Shown here piece by piece: positions 27,843 to 38,734 of a stretch of DNA of 64,000 bases. The position numbers and the translations under genes were made by a program. The DNA lies in contig NZ_JAGINW010000001.1 of assembly GCF_017876405.1 (NCBI RefSeq), positions 2,493,203-2,557,202 of the forward strand. Reading direction: 5' to 3'. Every line of letters begins with the position of its first letter. Positions within the stretch are counted from its first letter, which is position 1. The DNA is from Kibdelosporangium banguiense. GTDB lineage: Bacteria; Actinomycetota; Actinomycetes; Mycobacteriales; Pseudonocardiaceae. Below the pieces are notes generated by a model, which made no database searches, was not told where the DNA came from, and saw only the letters and a program-made list of their open reading frames with translations.

Positions 27843-28781
27843 TCAGGAAGAAGCCTCCGTCAGTTTCGCGACCTCGTCCGAGCTCAGGTTCAGCGTCACG
27901 GACTGCAGCAACGGGGGCACCTGCTCAGGCGTCCGCGCGCTGGCGATCGGGGCGAGAACCTGAGGCCGGGCCCGCAGCCACGCCAACGCCACGCTCGCCA
28001 CCGGCACGTTGTGCCGCTCGGCAAGCTCGTCCAGCACCGCGAGCACGCGCTGACCGCGCTCGGTGTAGTACGCCGACGCGCCTGCGGCCCGTGCGCTGCC
28101 GCCGCCGTCGCCGTCACGGCCGCGGTACTTACCGGTCAGGAATCCCTTGGCCAGGCTGAAGTACGGGAACACGGCCAGGTTCTCCTTGGCCGCGATCGGC
28201 GCGTACTGCGACTCGTAGCCCTCGCGCTCCATCAGGTTGTAGTGCGGCTGCAACGCGACATACCGGGCGAAGCCCTCACGATCGGACACGGCCAGCGACT
28301 CCGTGATCCGCTCGCCGCTGAGGTTCGAGGCGCCGATGTGCCGGACCTTGCCTTCCTTGACCAGGTCGTTGAAGGCGCCAATGGTCTCTTCGACCGGCGT
28401 GTTCAGGTCGTCGAAGTGCGCCCAGTACAGGTCGATGCGGTCGGTCTGCAGGCGCTTGAGCGACGCCTCGGCCGCGGCCTTGACGGTCTTGGCATCCAGC
28501 GCCTTGAAGTCGGGGTGCGCGCCGACCTTCGTCGCGACAATGATGTTGTCCCGGTTGCCGCGTTCCTTGAGCCACTCCCCGATGATCGTTTCGGACTCGC
28601 CGCCCACGTTGCCCGGCGCCCACGCCGAATACGAGTCGGCCGTGTCGAGGAAGTTGCCGCCGCCTTCGGTGTAGAGGTCCATGATGCGGAACGAGGCCGT
28701 TTTGTCCGCTGTGTAGCCGAAAACGTTGGTGCCGAGGTTGAGCGGGTAGACGTCGAGATCGGTTCCGGGAATGTTCGTCAT
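27843..28781 (-). CDS. Aldo/keto reductase
   Basis: 312 residues from ATG 28781 (MTNIPGTDLDVYPLNLG). The catalytic tetrad is visible: Asp46 and Tyr51 (FLDTADSYS), Lys85 (ATKVG), His122 (YWAHFDD). TIM-barrel strands follow in the order expected for NADPH-dependent AKRs of the YghZ/AKR14-like type. Reduces aldehydes or ketones in the cytoplasm; substrate not evident. It reads toward the SDR gene on the same strand and could be co-transcribed, although an operator-like site lies between them. Confidence 0.92.
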   Translation of the reverse strand: MTNIPGTDLDVYPLNLGTNVFGYTADKTASFRIMDLYTEGGGNFLDTADSYSAWAPGNVGGESETIIGEWLKERGNRDNIIVATKVGAHPDFKALDAKTVKAAAEASLKRLQTDRIDLYWAHFDDLNTPVEETIGAFNDLVKEGKVRHIGASNLSGERITESLAVSDREGFARYVALQPHYNLMEREGYESQYAPIAAKENLAVFPYFSLAKGFLTGKYRGRDGDGGGSARAAGASAYYTERGQRVLAVLDELAERHNVPVASVALAWLRARPQVLAPIASARTPEQVPPLLQSVTLNLSSDEVAKLTEASS

Positions 28782-28831
28782 GCGTCGAACGTAACTCCTT
28801 GTGGAACGTCCGCACACATCAGGGAGATCAC

Positions 28832-29668
28832 ATGCGCCTGGGCAGGTTCGGTATCTGGAGCTCGGTACATCTGTGGCCGGGCAAGCTGGAGATCGGTGCT
28901 TTGCTGCAAGAGCAGGGCTTCGGGACGCTCTGGCTGGGCGGATCGCCAGGCGGTGACCTCGCCGTGGCCGAGCAGCTGCTGGACGCGACCGAGACGCTCA
29001 CCATCGCGACCGGCATCGTGAACGTCTGGGCGGACGGCCCGGAGAGCATCGCCGCGGCGTACAACCGGATCGCCAAGAAGCACCCGGACCGGTTCCTGCT
29101 GGGCGTCGGCATCGGTCACCCGCAGATGACCGCCACGTACGAGAAGCCGTACCAGAAGCTTGTGTCCTATTTGGATGCTCTGGACGCGGAGGGTGTCCCG
29201 GTCGAGGGGCGTGCGCTGGCGGCCCTTGGCCCCAAGGTATTGCAGCTCTCGGCTGATCGCACGGCCGGAGCGCATCCGTATCTGACCACACCTGAGCACA
29301 CGCGTCAGGCGCGTGAAATCCTCGGCCCGGACCGTTTGCTGGCGCCGGAAGTCATGGTCGTGCTGGAGACGGACCCCTCGAAGGCGCGCGCCGTGGCACG
29401 CCAGACCCTCCAGTTCTACCTGACGCTTTCCAACTACACCAACAACTTCCGTCGGCTCGGATTCACCGACGAGGACTTCGCAGATGGCGGCAGCGACCGC
29501 TTGGTGGACGCGTTGGTCGCGTACGGCGAGCCGGAAGAGGTGCTGGCCAGGGCTGGTGAACACCACGACGCGGGCGCTGACCACGTCACGATCCAGGTGC
29601 TCACCGGGGACAACACTGTGCTTCCGGTGGACGGATTCCGCGCCCTGGGAGCCGTGCTACCTCGATGA
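28832..29668 (+). CDS. LLM-class F420-dependent oxidoreductase
   Basis: 278 residues from ATG 28832 (AGGGAG upstream). Luciferase-like TIM barrel of the actinobacterial F420 type: FGIWSSVHLWPGKLEIGALLQE, TLWLGGSPGGDLAVAEQLLDAT, TIATGIVNVWADGPESIAAAYNRI, LGVGIGHPQ, and a late RLVDALVAYGEPEEVLAR. Cofactor F420 is inferred from family. It may transfer hydride to a small organic substrate. The 3' end overlaps the convergent NOS gene by 12 bases. Confidence 0.88.
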   Translation: MRLGRFGIWSSVHLWPGKLEIGALLQEQGFGTLWLGGSPGGDLAVAEQLLDATETLTIATGIVNVWADGPESIAAAYNRIAKKHPDRFLLGVGIGHPQMTATYEKPYQKLVSYLDALDAEGVPVEGRALAALGPKVLQLSADRTAGAHPYLTTPEHTRQAREILGPDRLLAPEVMVVLETDPSKARAVARQTLQFYLTLSNYTNNFRRLGFTDEDFADGGSDRLVDALVAYGEPEEVLARAGEHHDAGADHVTIQVLTGDNTVLPVDGFRALGAVLPR

Positions 29669-30667
29669 ATGCGGGCGGAACGCGGGCCGGTCGCCACGGT
29701 TGCGCCGGGAGCGCAACCATGCCAGCCGGTGCTGGGTTTCCGCGTAGTGGTCGGTGATTGTGACCCGGGCGGTGTCGAACGAATGCAACACCGCCCGGTT
29801 CAGCTCCAGCGTGGCGCGGTCCCGCCAGAGCGTCCGGTCGGTCGACGTGTCCAGTCCTAAGTGGATCGCGACCGGCCGGAGCATCGCGTACGCCGACTCG
29901 TCGGCCAGGCTCCGGGTGCCGATGTCCGTGCCGACGAACCAGGTGTTGAACGGCGCGGCGGGGTAGTCCACGCCGCCGATGCGCAGCCGCATGTTGCTGA
30001 TCACCGGCACGGCGGGCCAGCGCAGCCCGAGGTCGGCGAACCACGGCAGATCCGGGTGTGTCAACGGCACCTCGGTCACGACCTCGCGCGGGATCGTGAA
30101 CAGCTGCGGATCCTGCAGACCTGCGCTCACCACGAGCGGCAGGTGATCGAACGCGCTGCGCGGCAACGGATGCTGCCAGCCCAGCGCCTCCACCGAGTCG
30201 GTGAAGTCGATGTTGCGCGCGTCCCCCATCTCGGGGTAGCCCGCGTAGGAGACCAGTTGCGGATTCCAGATCCGCGGCCCGGGAGCCTCGGGGCGATCGG
30301 GGGCGAAGACGGTGACAAGTGGCTGAATCTTGCCACCGTTGGCGGCCAGCCGCAGGTGCTCGAAGCACTGTGTCGCGACGGCCTGGGCCTTGTGGATGCC
30401 ACGCAGGTCCCGGACCTTCAGCCGGCGCCACGGCAGGCCGCTGGTGCACCAGCCGGTGTCGCGCAGGGCCACCCGGGCGCCGTAGCAGAGTTCCTGGTGG
30501 GTGTGCCGGTACGTGCCGGTCTCCTCGATCTCCGCGCGCACCTCGGCTAACCGCTGGCGCACCGCGCCTGCTTCGGGGTGCGCGTCGTGGAACATCCGCA
30601 GGAAGTCCTCCGCCGCCGCGAAGGTGACCGGTGCGCCGGTGATCATTTCGTTACAAAGCGCGGTCAC
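29657..30667 (-). CDS. Divergent bacterial nitric oxide synthase oxygenase
   Basis: 336 residues, oxygenase domain only, as in bacterial NOS. Family motifs run through the whole protein: TGTYRHTHQELCYGARVALR, IWNPQLVSYAGYPEMGD, FDHLPLVVSAG, YPAAPFNTWFVGTDIGTR, LWRDRATLELNRAVLHSF. The predicted haem thiolate is Cys74 (GWCTSG, where typical NOS has RCIGR). The glutamate that binds the arginine guanidinium (TEIG) is Asp248 here, and the later DHH reads DHY. Haem fold likely; arginine-to-NO activity doubtful. A reductase partner must come from elsewhere. It is opposite the F420-type gene. Confidence 0.85.
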   Translation of the reverse strand: MTALCNEMITGAPVTFAAAEDFLRMFHDAHPEAGAVRQRLAEVRAEIEETGTYRHTHQELCYGARVALRDTGWCTSGLPWRRLKVRDLRGIHKAQAVATQCFEHLRLAANGGKIQPLVTVFAPDRPEAPGPRIWNPQLVSYAGYPEMGDARNIDFTDSVEALGWQHPLPRSAFDHLPLVVSAGLQDPQLFTIPREVVTEVPLTHPDLPWFADLGLRWPAVPVISNMRLRIGGVDYPAAPFNTWFVGTDIGTRSLADESAYAMLRPVAIHLGLDTSTDRTLWRDRATLELNRAVLHSFDTARVTITDHYAETQHRLAWLRSRRNRGDRPAFRPHSSR

Positions 30668-30947
30668 GGGCCGAAATCTACGGGCCCGTCAGGCCTGATC
30701 GACACTGCCAGACGGGTCACCTGGCCAACCCAGCCGATCGGGTGAGACTGCCACCGTGTGTGACCCACTCGGCGGTGTTCCCCTCGGCTTGAGACCTCGA
30801 TAGCGTGTGGCCCAACTGAATCGATTGCGAGCCGTCCTACCACTGTGTCGTCACGCACAGCAACGTTCGATGCGCTGCGGATACACCGGGCCAAGGCCTC
30901 GTAGGATTCGGCTGCACAGGCATCCCAGCCCGAGGAGGACGAGACCG

Positions 30948-31982
<1,035 letters not shown>

Positions 31983-31999
31983 CCATGTGAAGGACGCGA

Positions 32000-32017
32000 C
32001 TTCAGCCTCGGCTGAAG
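32000..32017 (+). terminator. Terminator hairpin of fba
   Basis: CTTCAGCC-TC-GGCTGAAG, an 8-bp inverted repeat 17 bases after the fba stop, followed by TTCTG. Immediately downstream lies the larger hairpin of repeat copy B. Confidence 0.55.
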
Positions 32018-32032
32018 TTCTGACCCACCTGA

Positions 32033-32080
32033 GTGAAGCCGGTGCGAACGGCCCGTTCGCACCGGCTTCACCCTTGAAAC
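32033..32080 (+). repeat. Intergenic repeat element, copy B (hairpin part only)
   Basis: A perfect 17-bp stem: 32033-32049 pairs with 32055-32071 around GGCCC, followed by CCCTTGAAACCCC. It matches the first half of copy C but with compensating base changes in the stem. The TAGACT and second-hairpin parts are absent. Located between the 3' ends of fba and the convergent protease gene. Confidence 0.75.
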
Positions 32081-32100
32081 CCCCAGCTCAGCGGGTGTGC

Positions 32101-32133
32101 GCCTGCGAGGTCCGGGGCGTGGACCCCGCAGGC
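32101..32133 (-). terminator. Terminator-like hairpin of the secreted protease gene
   Basis: GCCTGCG pairs with CGCAGGC and the inner GGTCC with GGACC, starting eight bases beyond the minus-strand stop. No U-tract. Confidence 0.45.
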
Positions 32134-32141
32134 GGGGTTGA

Positions 32142-33608
32142 TCAGCCGTTCGGGGTTGTGATTACTGCGAATTTTGAGCCCTGGCTTGCGATGCGGGCGC
32201 TTAGGTCGGTGGTGATTGTTTCGATCGGTGCGTAGTTGTTGAGTTCGCCGGCTTGGCAGGGGCCTGAGCGGGATTGCTGGTTGCCGATCAGGATGCCGAG
32301 GGCTGTGTGGTCGGCCTGGCTGAAGAGCGGGCCGCCGCTGTCGCCTGGGCGGGCGCACAGGTCTGTGTTGATGCCGACGTCGGTGGAGAGGACGCGGCCG
32401 CAGCGGGTGCCGACGAGGTAGCCCGCGCCCGCACCGCTGTCCACCGAGTCCGGGTAGTTCACGACGCTCGATGCTGTGCCGGTGGCGCAGACGATCCAGC
32501 CTGCCTTGATCTCGGCGAGTGTGTGGGTGCCGGTGATGTACTCGTCCACCGACTTGATCTGCTCACCGCAGGGAGTGTCGGCGTTGCTGTCCATGCCGCC
32601 GTTGCGGCAGTACTTCAGCACGCGGTTGCGGCCGGTCTGGCCCTCCAGCCATGTGTTGGCGGTTGCGGCGTTGACGTACTGCACTGCTGCGTAGTCGTAC
32701 GGGTAGGAGCTCTTCTCGATGCCGTGCTGGTTCAGCACGTCGTTGCCGTTGTGCTGGGTCGGCGTGTTGTTGGTCTTCGTCCGCATGCAGTGACCTGCAG
32801 TCAGCACCCAGCCTTTGCCGTCGAAACCGCCGCCGGTGGAACGCAGGTTGAAGCCGCTGGTGCAGCCGCCCCAGGTTCCGTTGTCGCGCTTCATGTCCAG
32901 CCGGATGCCGCCGCGCATCGGGCCGTAGTTGGTGCAGTAGAGCGGGTGGCAGTAGCCCCAGTCCACGTTCGGGGTGGACAGCGGGTTCGGCTTCGGCAGG
33001 ACGCGGGAGACGACCATGCCGGGCTCTGCATCGAGGGCCTTGCGGGCGGTGTCAGCCTCGACGTTCGCGCCTGTGGAGCGAGTGGCCACCTTCTCCTGCG
33101 CCACCCAGGAGCGTTCCCACAGCACGACGCGGTTCTCCGCCTCGCTTACCGCTGGGAGGTAGGTTGCCTCCGGTCCTGCGCCGACCTTTGCGGCGATCCG
33201 CGACTTCGCTGCCGTCAACTCCTGCAGCGAGTGCTGGACCTCCTGCGTGCGCACGTTGGCACGGTCGGGCATGGCTTTCAGGTACGGCTCGGCTGCCGTC
33301 GCCTTCGTCATGGCCACGACCAGTTGGCCTTTGTCCTGGTCGAGCCAGAGGCCGCCGTATTCGGTACCGCGGTCGCGGCGTAGCAACTGGTCCAGCTTGA
33401 CGGCGTCGTTCTGCAACTCCAACCGGCGTATGGCTTCCTGCTCGGTCACCTTGTAGGTCTCGACCAGGTACTTCACCGACTCCCGCGCCGAAGCGGGGTC
33501 GAGCGCCGTGTGAAAGGACGGCACGGGTGCAGCCATTGCCGGGCTGCTCACCGTGGCCGCTGCCAGCACTGAGACGACCAAGGCCCCCAGGGCCCCAGTT
33601 CTGCGCAC
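32142..33608 (-). CDS. Secreted trypsin-like serine protease with propeptide
   Basis: 488 residues. Signal peptide 1-27 (cut after AMA), a roughly 190-residue propeptide rich in Gln/Glu/Ala helices (streptogrisin-like pro-region), then an S1 chymotrypsin-fold domain: His273 in LTAGHC, Asp305 in YPYDYAAV, Ser424 in GDSGGP. Paired cysteines suggest three or more disulfides. The propeptide probably keeps the enzyme inactive until export. Upstream, an 8-bp inverted repeat ACGTGTCA/TGACACGT (33620/33657) brackets the promoter. Converges with fba. Confidence 0.92.
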   Translation of the reverse strand: MRRTGALGALVVSVLAAATVSSPAMAAPVPSFHTALDPASARESVKYLVETYKVTEQEAIRRLELQNDAVKLDQLLRRDRGTEYGGLWLDQDKGQLVVAMTKATAAEPYLKAMPDRANVRTQEVQHSLQELTAAKSRIAAKVGAGPEATYLPAVSEAENRVVLWERSWVAQEKVATRSTGANVEADTARKALDAEPGMVVSRVLPKPNPLSTPNVDWGYCHPLYCTNYGPMRGGIRLDMKRDNGTWGGCTSGFNLRSTGGGFDGKGWVLTAGHCMRTKTNNTPTQHNGNDVLNQHGIEKSSYPYDYAAVQYVNAATANTWLEGQTGRNRVLKYCRNGGMDSNADTPCGEQIKSVDEYITGTHTLAEIKAGWIVCATGTASSVVNYPDSVDSGAGAGYLVGTRCGRVLSTDVGINTDLCARPGDSGGPLFSQADHTALGILIGNQQSRSGPCQAGELNNYAPIETITTDLSARIASQGSKFAVITTPNG

Positions 33609-33745
33609 GACATCTCCTCACGTGTCAGGGAATTTCTTTCAACGGGAATACGCCTATGACACGTACAGGGTTGCAGACGTCACTCGATCAGGCGGGTGAA
33701 CTTCCTTGTCAAGGTGACGCCACACAACCATTGTGCGATGGCGTG

Positions 33746-33829
33746 ATGCCGAAACGTGTGGTTGCCGTTGTTGTTCTCGCCTGCCTTGCGATCGCCACCC
33801 TGGGGGCGCTGGCGGGTCTGCTGAGCTGA
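33746..33829 (+). CDS. Possible 27-residue single-helix membrane peptide
   Basis: ATG 33746 opens MPKRVVAVVVLACLAIATLG and seven more residues: two basic residues, then one hydrophobic helix, ending 12 bases before the DUF3151 gene. There is no clear ribosome site. The pattern (positive N-end, long helix) fits small membrane proteins that annotation often misses, but chance is possible. Confidence 0.35.
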   Translation: MPKRVVAVVVLACLAIATLGALAGLLS

Positions 33830-33841
33830 TTTGATGGGGGC

Positions 33842-34240
33842 ATGCAGAACAACCTGCTTGGCCCGGAACCGACGTTGCTGCCCGAGCGGGCGGAGCAACA
33901 GGCTGCCATCGAGTCGGGCAAAGACCCTGCCGAGGTCGTGGCGAGCTGGCCGGACTTCAGTGAAGGCTGGGCGTTGCTGGCCGAGAACGCCCTGGCGAAG
34001 GGCGAGAACGTCGCGGCGTACGCCTACGCGCGCACCGGATACCACCGTGGTCTTGACCAGTTGCGCCGCAACGGCTGGAAGGGGTTCGGGCCAGTGCCTT
34101 GGGCGCACCGGCCGAACCAGGGCTTCCTGCGCGCGTTGGCGGCCTTGGGCCGGGCCGCCGACGCGATCGGCGAGACCGAGGAGTACGACCGGGTCAGGAA
34201 GTTCCTCACGGACTCCGACCCGGCCGCGCCCGGCATCTAG
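33842..34240 (+). CDS. DUF3151 family protein
   Basis: 132 residues, all helical: LLGPEPTLLPE at the start, WPDFSEGWALLAENALAKG, AYARTGYHRGLDQLRRNGWKG, and PVPWAHRPNQGFLRALAALG, the conserved DUF3151 core. It looks like a TPR-type helical repeat but has no known function. It lies between fba and purA, an arrangement I believe common in actinobacteria. Stop shared as CTAG with the convergent nuclease gene. Confidence 0.88.
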   Translation: MQNNLLGPEPTLLPERAEQQAAIESGKDPAEVVASWPDFSEGWALLAENALAKGENVAAYAYARTGYHRGLDQLRRNGWKGFGPVPWAHRPNQGFLRALAALGRAADAIGETEEYDRVRKFLTDSDPAAPGI

Positions 34241-34863
34241 CAGCGGTCGAGCATCGAGGTCAGGGCCGATTTCTCCGCGGCGTTCACGGTCAGCGCCCAC
34301 TTGTACTTCGAGCCGATCCACATTCGCGAATAGGTGCACCAGTACGACGTGAGCGGCGGCTTCCAGGCGTCCGGCGACTTGTCGCCCTTGGCCTGGTTGA
34401 CGTTGTCGGTCACGGCGATCAGCTGCGGGCTGGACAGGTCGTTGGCGAACTGTTCGCGCTTGGCGGTCGTCCACGACCGTGCGCCGGTGCGCCAGGCGTT
34501 CGCCAGTGGCACGACGTGGTCGATGTCCACGTCGGAAGCCGCCGTCCATGTTTCGCCGTCGTACGGGCTGTACCAGCTGCCTGACGTCGCGGCACAGGAC
34601 GAGTTCGTGACGACGTTGGTGCCGTCACGCTTAAGGACCTGTTCGCGGGTGTTGCAGGCGCCGGTGACGGTGTGCCAATGCGGGAAGAGATCTCGGCTGT
34701 AGCCGGTCATCGACCCGTCGGCTGCGACCCGCAGCGTCCCGAGCTGGGTGCGTGCGGTCGCCGCGCTGGGAATGCCTGGCGGTGTCGCCGACGCGACTGT
34801 CACCAATCCGAGCAACAGTGCGACGACGAGCAGCAGGGTCCGAAAGGCATTTTTACCGGACAT
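34237..34863 (-). CDS. Secreted HNH nuclease (DUF1524 type)
   Basis: 208 residues from ATG 34863 with GGAGGTGAC directly upstream. Signal peptide 1-28, then a GmrSD/DUF1524-like HNH domain: DVDIDHVVPLANAW (111-124, His116 the expected base), ANDLSSPQLIAVTDNVNQAK and SPDAWKPP with the final metal-site helix. Cysteines at 70, 90 and 176 suggest an exported, disulfide-bonded fold. It probably degrades extracellular DNA for nutrition or competition. Promoter must lie in or near the 3' end of the TetR remnant, 35 bases upstream. Confidence 0.88.
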   Translation of the reverse strand: MSGKNAFRTLLLVVALLLGLVTVASATPPGIPSAATARTQLGTLRVAADGSMTGYSRDLFPHWHTVTGACNTREQVLKRDGTNVVTNSSCAATSGSWYSPYDGETWTAASDVDIDHVVPLANAWRTGARSWTTAKREQFANDLSSPQLIAVTDNVNQAKGDKSPDAWKPPLTSYWCTYSRMWIGSKYKWALTVNAAEKSALTSMLDRC

Positions 34864-34897
34864 GTCACCTCCGTGGCTTAGGTCACTCGACCGTGGC

Positions 34898-35350
34898 TCA
34901 CTGAGATGGCTGAAGCAATACCTGTGAGTAACTACTAGAAGGCTGACCACCTAACTCGGCGGCGATGACGGCTCTGGCGAGCTTGGCTGTGTGTGCGGCG
35001 ATCTCCGCTGGTGAAGTGGGTTTCCCATGGGCCGGCCACCATGAGATGGCCTGGACGAACATCGCACCGAGGATCGTGGGCGTCATCGAGCCAGTGGCCG
35101 CAGGAAGGTGCCGGCCGCTCATCTCACCGAGTTCGGTGCGCATCTTGTCGGCGAACCAGCTGCCGGACTTCGTGCTCAGCAGCGTGCCGTAGAGTCGGTC
35201 GTACTCGGCGATGTGCTCGAAGAAGGCGACCCAGCGGTCTTCCTGACCCTCGGGAAGAGTGACGAGCAACGAGGCCAGCGCCTCGTCGAAGATCTGCTCG
35301 GCGAGGTCGTACTTGTCCCGGTAGTTGCGGTAGAATGCGGCCAGTCGGCC
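34898..35350 (-). pseudogene. TetR-family regulator remnant lacking its DNA-binding N-terminus
   Basis: The frame reads RLAAFYRNYRDKYDLAEQIF (the end of the TetR helix-turn-helix) and then the whole ligand domain to the stop at 34898. Everything before FYRNYRDK, including most of the HTH, is missing. At the break (35339-35350) the sequence continues as a quinone-oxidoreductase fragment on the other strand. Without HTH it cannot act as a repressor. An internal TTG (35269) could start a 123-residue C-terminal piece, but expression is doubtful. Confidence 0.75.
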
Positions 35351-35791
35351 AAGGCCCTTGGCGTAAGGGTGATCGGTTCGGCGGGGCCGGGCAAACTGCA
35401 GGCCGTACGTGAGTTCGGTGCCGACGAGGCTGTGGAATACGGCACCTGGTCGGGTGACGCATCTGTGGTGCTCGACGCGGTCGGCGGCAAGATCGGTGAG
35501 CAGGCCATCGCGACCGCGACGGACCGCGTAGGCATCTACGGGTTCGCCTCAGGGGCATGGCCCACGCTCGACGCCGCAATGATCGCGGAACGAGGGCTGA
35601 CAGTCATCGGCCCGTTCGCCAAGCTGCGGTCCCGGACTCCGGCCGAGCAGAGCGCCGACGTGGCCAAGGCCATGACCAGCGGGCTCGTGCCTCGGATCCA
35701 CGCCGTATACCCGCTTGAGGACGCCGCTCAGGCACATACTGACCTTGAGGAACGCCGCAACATCGGGACCGTGCTGCTCAGCGTCAAATGA
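35339..35791 (+). pseudogene. Zinc-type quinone oxidoreductase remnant (C-terminal half)
   Basis: From about 35339 the plus strand encodes QSAKALGVRVIGSAGPGK, FGADEAVEYG, SVVLDAVGGKIGEQAIA and a complete C-terminus ending GTVLLSVK. This is the second half of a medium-chain NADPH:quinone oxidoreductase. The GroES-like N-terminal half and the GGxGxxG loop are missing, and upstream codons in frame belong to the antisense of the TetR remnant. It cannot be active. Its stop overlaps the end of the next convergent gene by eight bases. Confidence 0.75.
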
Positions 35792-36464
35792 CCCCGCGAG
35801 CCACCCGCAGGTCGGATGTGTGCCGGTACCAGGTCCAGCGGGACGTCGGCCGCGGATGGATCTCGCCGTCCTTGACCGGCTGAATCGGCAGCGTGCCGAG
35901 CTGGAACGCACGTCCTTTGAACGAGCTGACGCGCTTGCCGAGCACGCCGCGCCGGATCACCCGGACGATCAGGCCCAGGCCACCATCGGGGTCGGGCGTC
36001 ACCTCAATGGCTGACGCCCGGCCACGCAACGCGGTCGTGTCGTCGCAGTAGCCGACGCCACGCGTCGCGCCGACCTTGCCCATGCCGACCAGCACGCCGC
36101 CGGCGTCGTCGCGGACCAATGGGATCGGGTCGGCGTCGGCACGCAACGCCACCTCGGCCATCCGGCCGACGTCGTCGGGCAGCCCCCACAGCTCGGCGAC
36201 CCAGGAGTCGGACGTCGCCACGAACCCGACTGTCACCTCTTCGAGGAGTTCTTTGCGCATCAGCCGGAGGACGACTGCGGCCAGGTCGGCGTCTGTCCCG
36301 GCGATCACCAGCCGCCGGCCGTCGAGGCCTTTGAGCAGGGGATCCACGTCGGTCCGGCCCGGCTTTGACGCCACCGCGCGCACTTCGACTTCATCACGCT
36401 CTGTCAGCGCCGTCAACCCACGGTGCCCGGCCGTATCGCCGCAGGCCAACACGAGTGCACCCAC
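35784..36464 (-). CDS. Conserved hypothetical protein beside purA
   Basis: 226 residues from GTG 36464. N-terminal half has a Rossmann-like pattern (GALVLACGDTAGHRG, GRRLVIAGTDADLAAVVLRLM, VTVGFVATSDSWVAELWGLPDD); the C-terminal half is beta-rich (VIRRGVLGKRVSSFKGRAFQLGT, HPRPTSRWTWYRHTSDLRV). The arrangement and the late FKGRAFQL hint at a diacylglycerol/NAD-kinase-like fold, but no GGDGT-like nucleotide motif is visible, so I do not assign activity. Divergent from purA with 66 bases between starts. Confidence 0.7.
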   Translation of the reverse strand: MGALVLACGDTAGHRGLTALTERDEVEVRAVASKPGRTDVDPLLKGLDGRRLVIAGTDADLAAVVLRLMRKELLEEVTVGFVATSDSWVAELWGLPDDVGRMAEVALRADADPIPLVRDDAGGVLVGMGKVGATRGVGYCDDTTALRGRASAIEVTPDPDGGLGLIVRVIRRGVLGKRVSSFKGRAFQLGTLPIQPVKDGEIHPRPTSRWTWYRHTSDLRVARGVI

Positions 36465-36482
36465 TCAAAGCTCCTGGTCTAG

Positions 36483-37820
<1,338 letters not shown>

Positions 37821-37840
37821 AAAGAGCTCCCAGGATCTGA

Positions 37841-37868
37841 GAACGGGCCGGGTCTTCCCGGCCCGTTC
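37841..37868 (+). terminator. Terminator hairpin of purA
   Basis: GAACGGGCCGGG-TCTT-CCCGGCCCGTTC, a perfect 12-bp stem with a 4-base loop, starting 20 bases after the purA stop. No T-tract. Confidence 0.75.
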
Positions 37869-37921
37869 AGCATTTGGGAGGCATTGACCGTTCGCTGACC
37901 TGGTCCGAACACTCGGGGCCC

Positions 37922-38734
37922 ATGAGCTCCCTCGTGGCCGACCGTGTGACGGCGCAACCTGCTGCGGCGCCACCGAAACGACAACGACGCCGGTTACCGG
38001 ACCTGAGCCGGTGGATCAGTCCACTTGCGATAGTCGTGCTCTGGCAGCTGGCCAGCGGCACCGGCTTGCTGCCCGCGGACAAACTCAGTTCGCCGTGGAC
38101 TGTGCTGCAGTCCGGCGTCGAGCTGGCGCGGTCGGGCGAACTCGGCGAGGCGTTCGTGGTCTCCCTGCGCCGGGTGGCGATCGGTTTCGTGCTGGGCGCG
38201 GCGATCGGGCTGGTCCTTGGCGCGGTCTCCGGGCTGTCGAAGTGGGGCCAGGCGCTGGTCGACCCGCCCGTGCAGATGCTGCGGACGTTGCCGTTCCTCG
38301 GGCTGATCCCGCTGTTCATCCTGTGGTTCGGCATCGGTGAGGAACCGAAGATCGCGCTGGTCACACTGGGTGTGGCGTTCCCGCTGTACCTCAACGTGCA
38401 CTCCGGGATCCGCAACACCGAGCCGCAGCTGATCGAGGCCACAACTGTGCTGGGGTTCACCCGTGCGGAGCGGCTGTGGCATGTCGTGCTGCCGTCGGCG
38501 ATCCCTCAGACGCTCGTTGGCGTGCGGCAATCCCTTGGTATTGCTTGGCTTTCGCTCATCGTCGGCGAGCAGGTCAACGCCGACGCCGGGCTCGGCTACC
38601 TGATCAACAACGCGCGGGAGTTCCTGCGTACGGACGTGATCGTCGTCGGCCTTGTGGTGTACGCGATCCTCGGCCTGGTCACCGACGCTTTGGTGCGACT
38701 GTTGGAAAAGAGGGCACTGGCATGGCGAGGGTGA
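37922..38734 (+). CDS. ssuC: Sulfonate/nitrate-type ABC permease
   Basis: 270 residues from ATG 37922 (weak ribosome site; an in-frame TTG at 37874 is the alternative). Five or six helices of the BPD_transp_1 family with SsuC/TauC features: LLPADKLSSPWTVL, LRTLPFLGLIPLFILWFGIGEEPKIALV and the EAA loop (EATTVLGFTRAERLWHVVLPSAIPQ). First gene of a four-gene coupled operon (permease, ATPase, binding protein, monooxygenase) that overlaps by 13, 14 and 4 bases. The function follows from the SsuD partner. Confidence 0.88.
   Translation: MSSLVADRVTAQPAAAPPKRQRRRLPDLSRWISPLAIVVLWQLASGTGLLPADKLSSPWTVLQSGVELARSGELGEAFVVSLRRVAIGFVLGAAIGLVLGAVSGLSKWGQALVDPPVQMLRTLPFLGLIPLFILWFGIGEEPKIALVTLGVAFPLYLNVHSGIRNTEPQLIEATTVLGFTRAERLWHVVLPSAIPQTLVGVRQSLGIAWLSLIVGEQVNADAGLGYLINNAREFLRTDVIVVGLVVYAILGLVTDALVRLLEKRALAWRG

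Noticed and set aside
32274..33383. 369-codon plus-strand frame
   Set aside because: Antisense to the serine protease; valine/alanine-rich shadow with no recognisable domain.
33620..33664. ACGTGTCA/TGACACGT inverted repeat upstream of the protease
   Set aside because: Eight-base arms with a 29-base spacer. Noted in the gene entry but too weak alone to call an operator.
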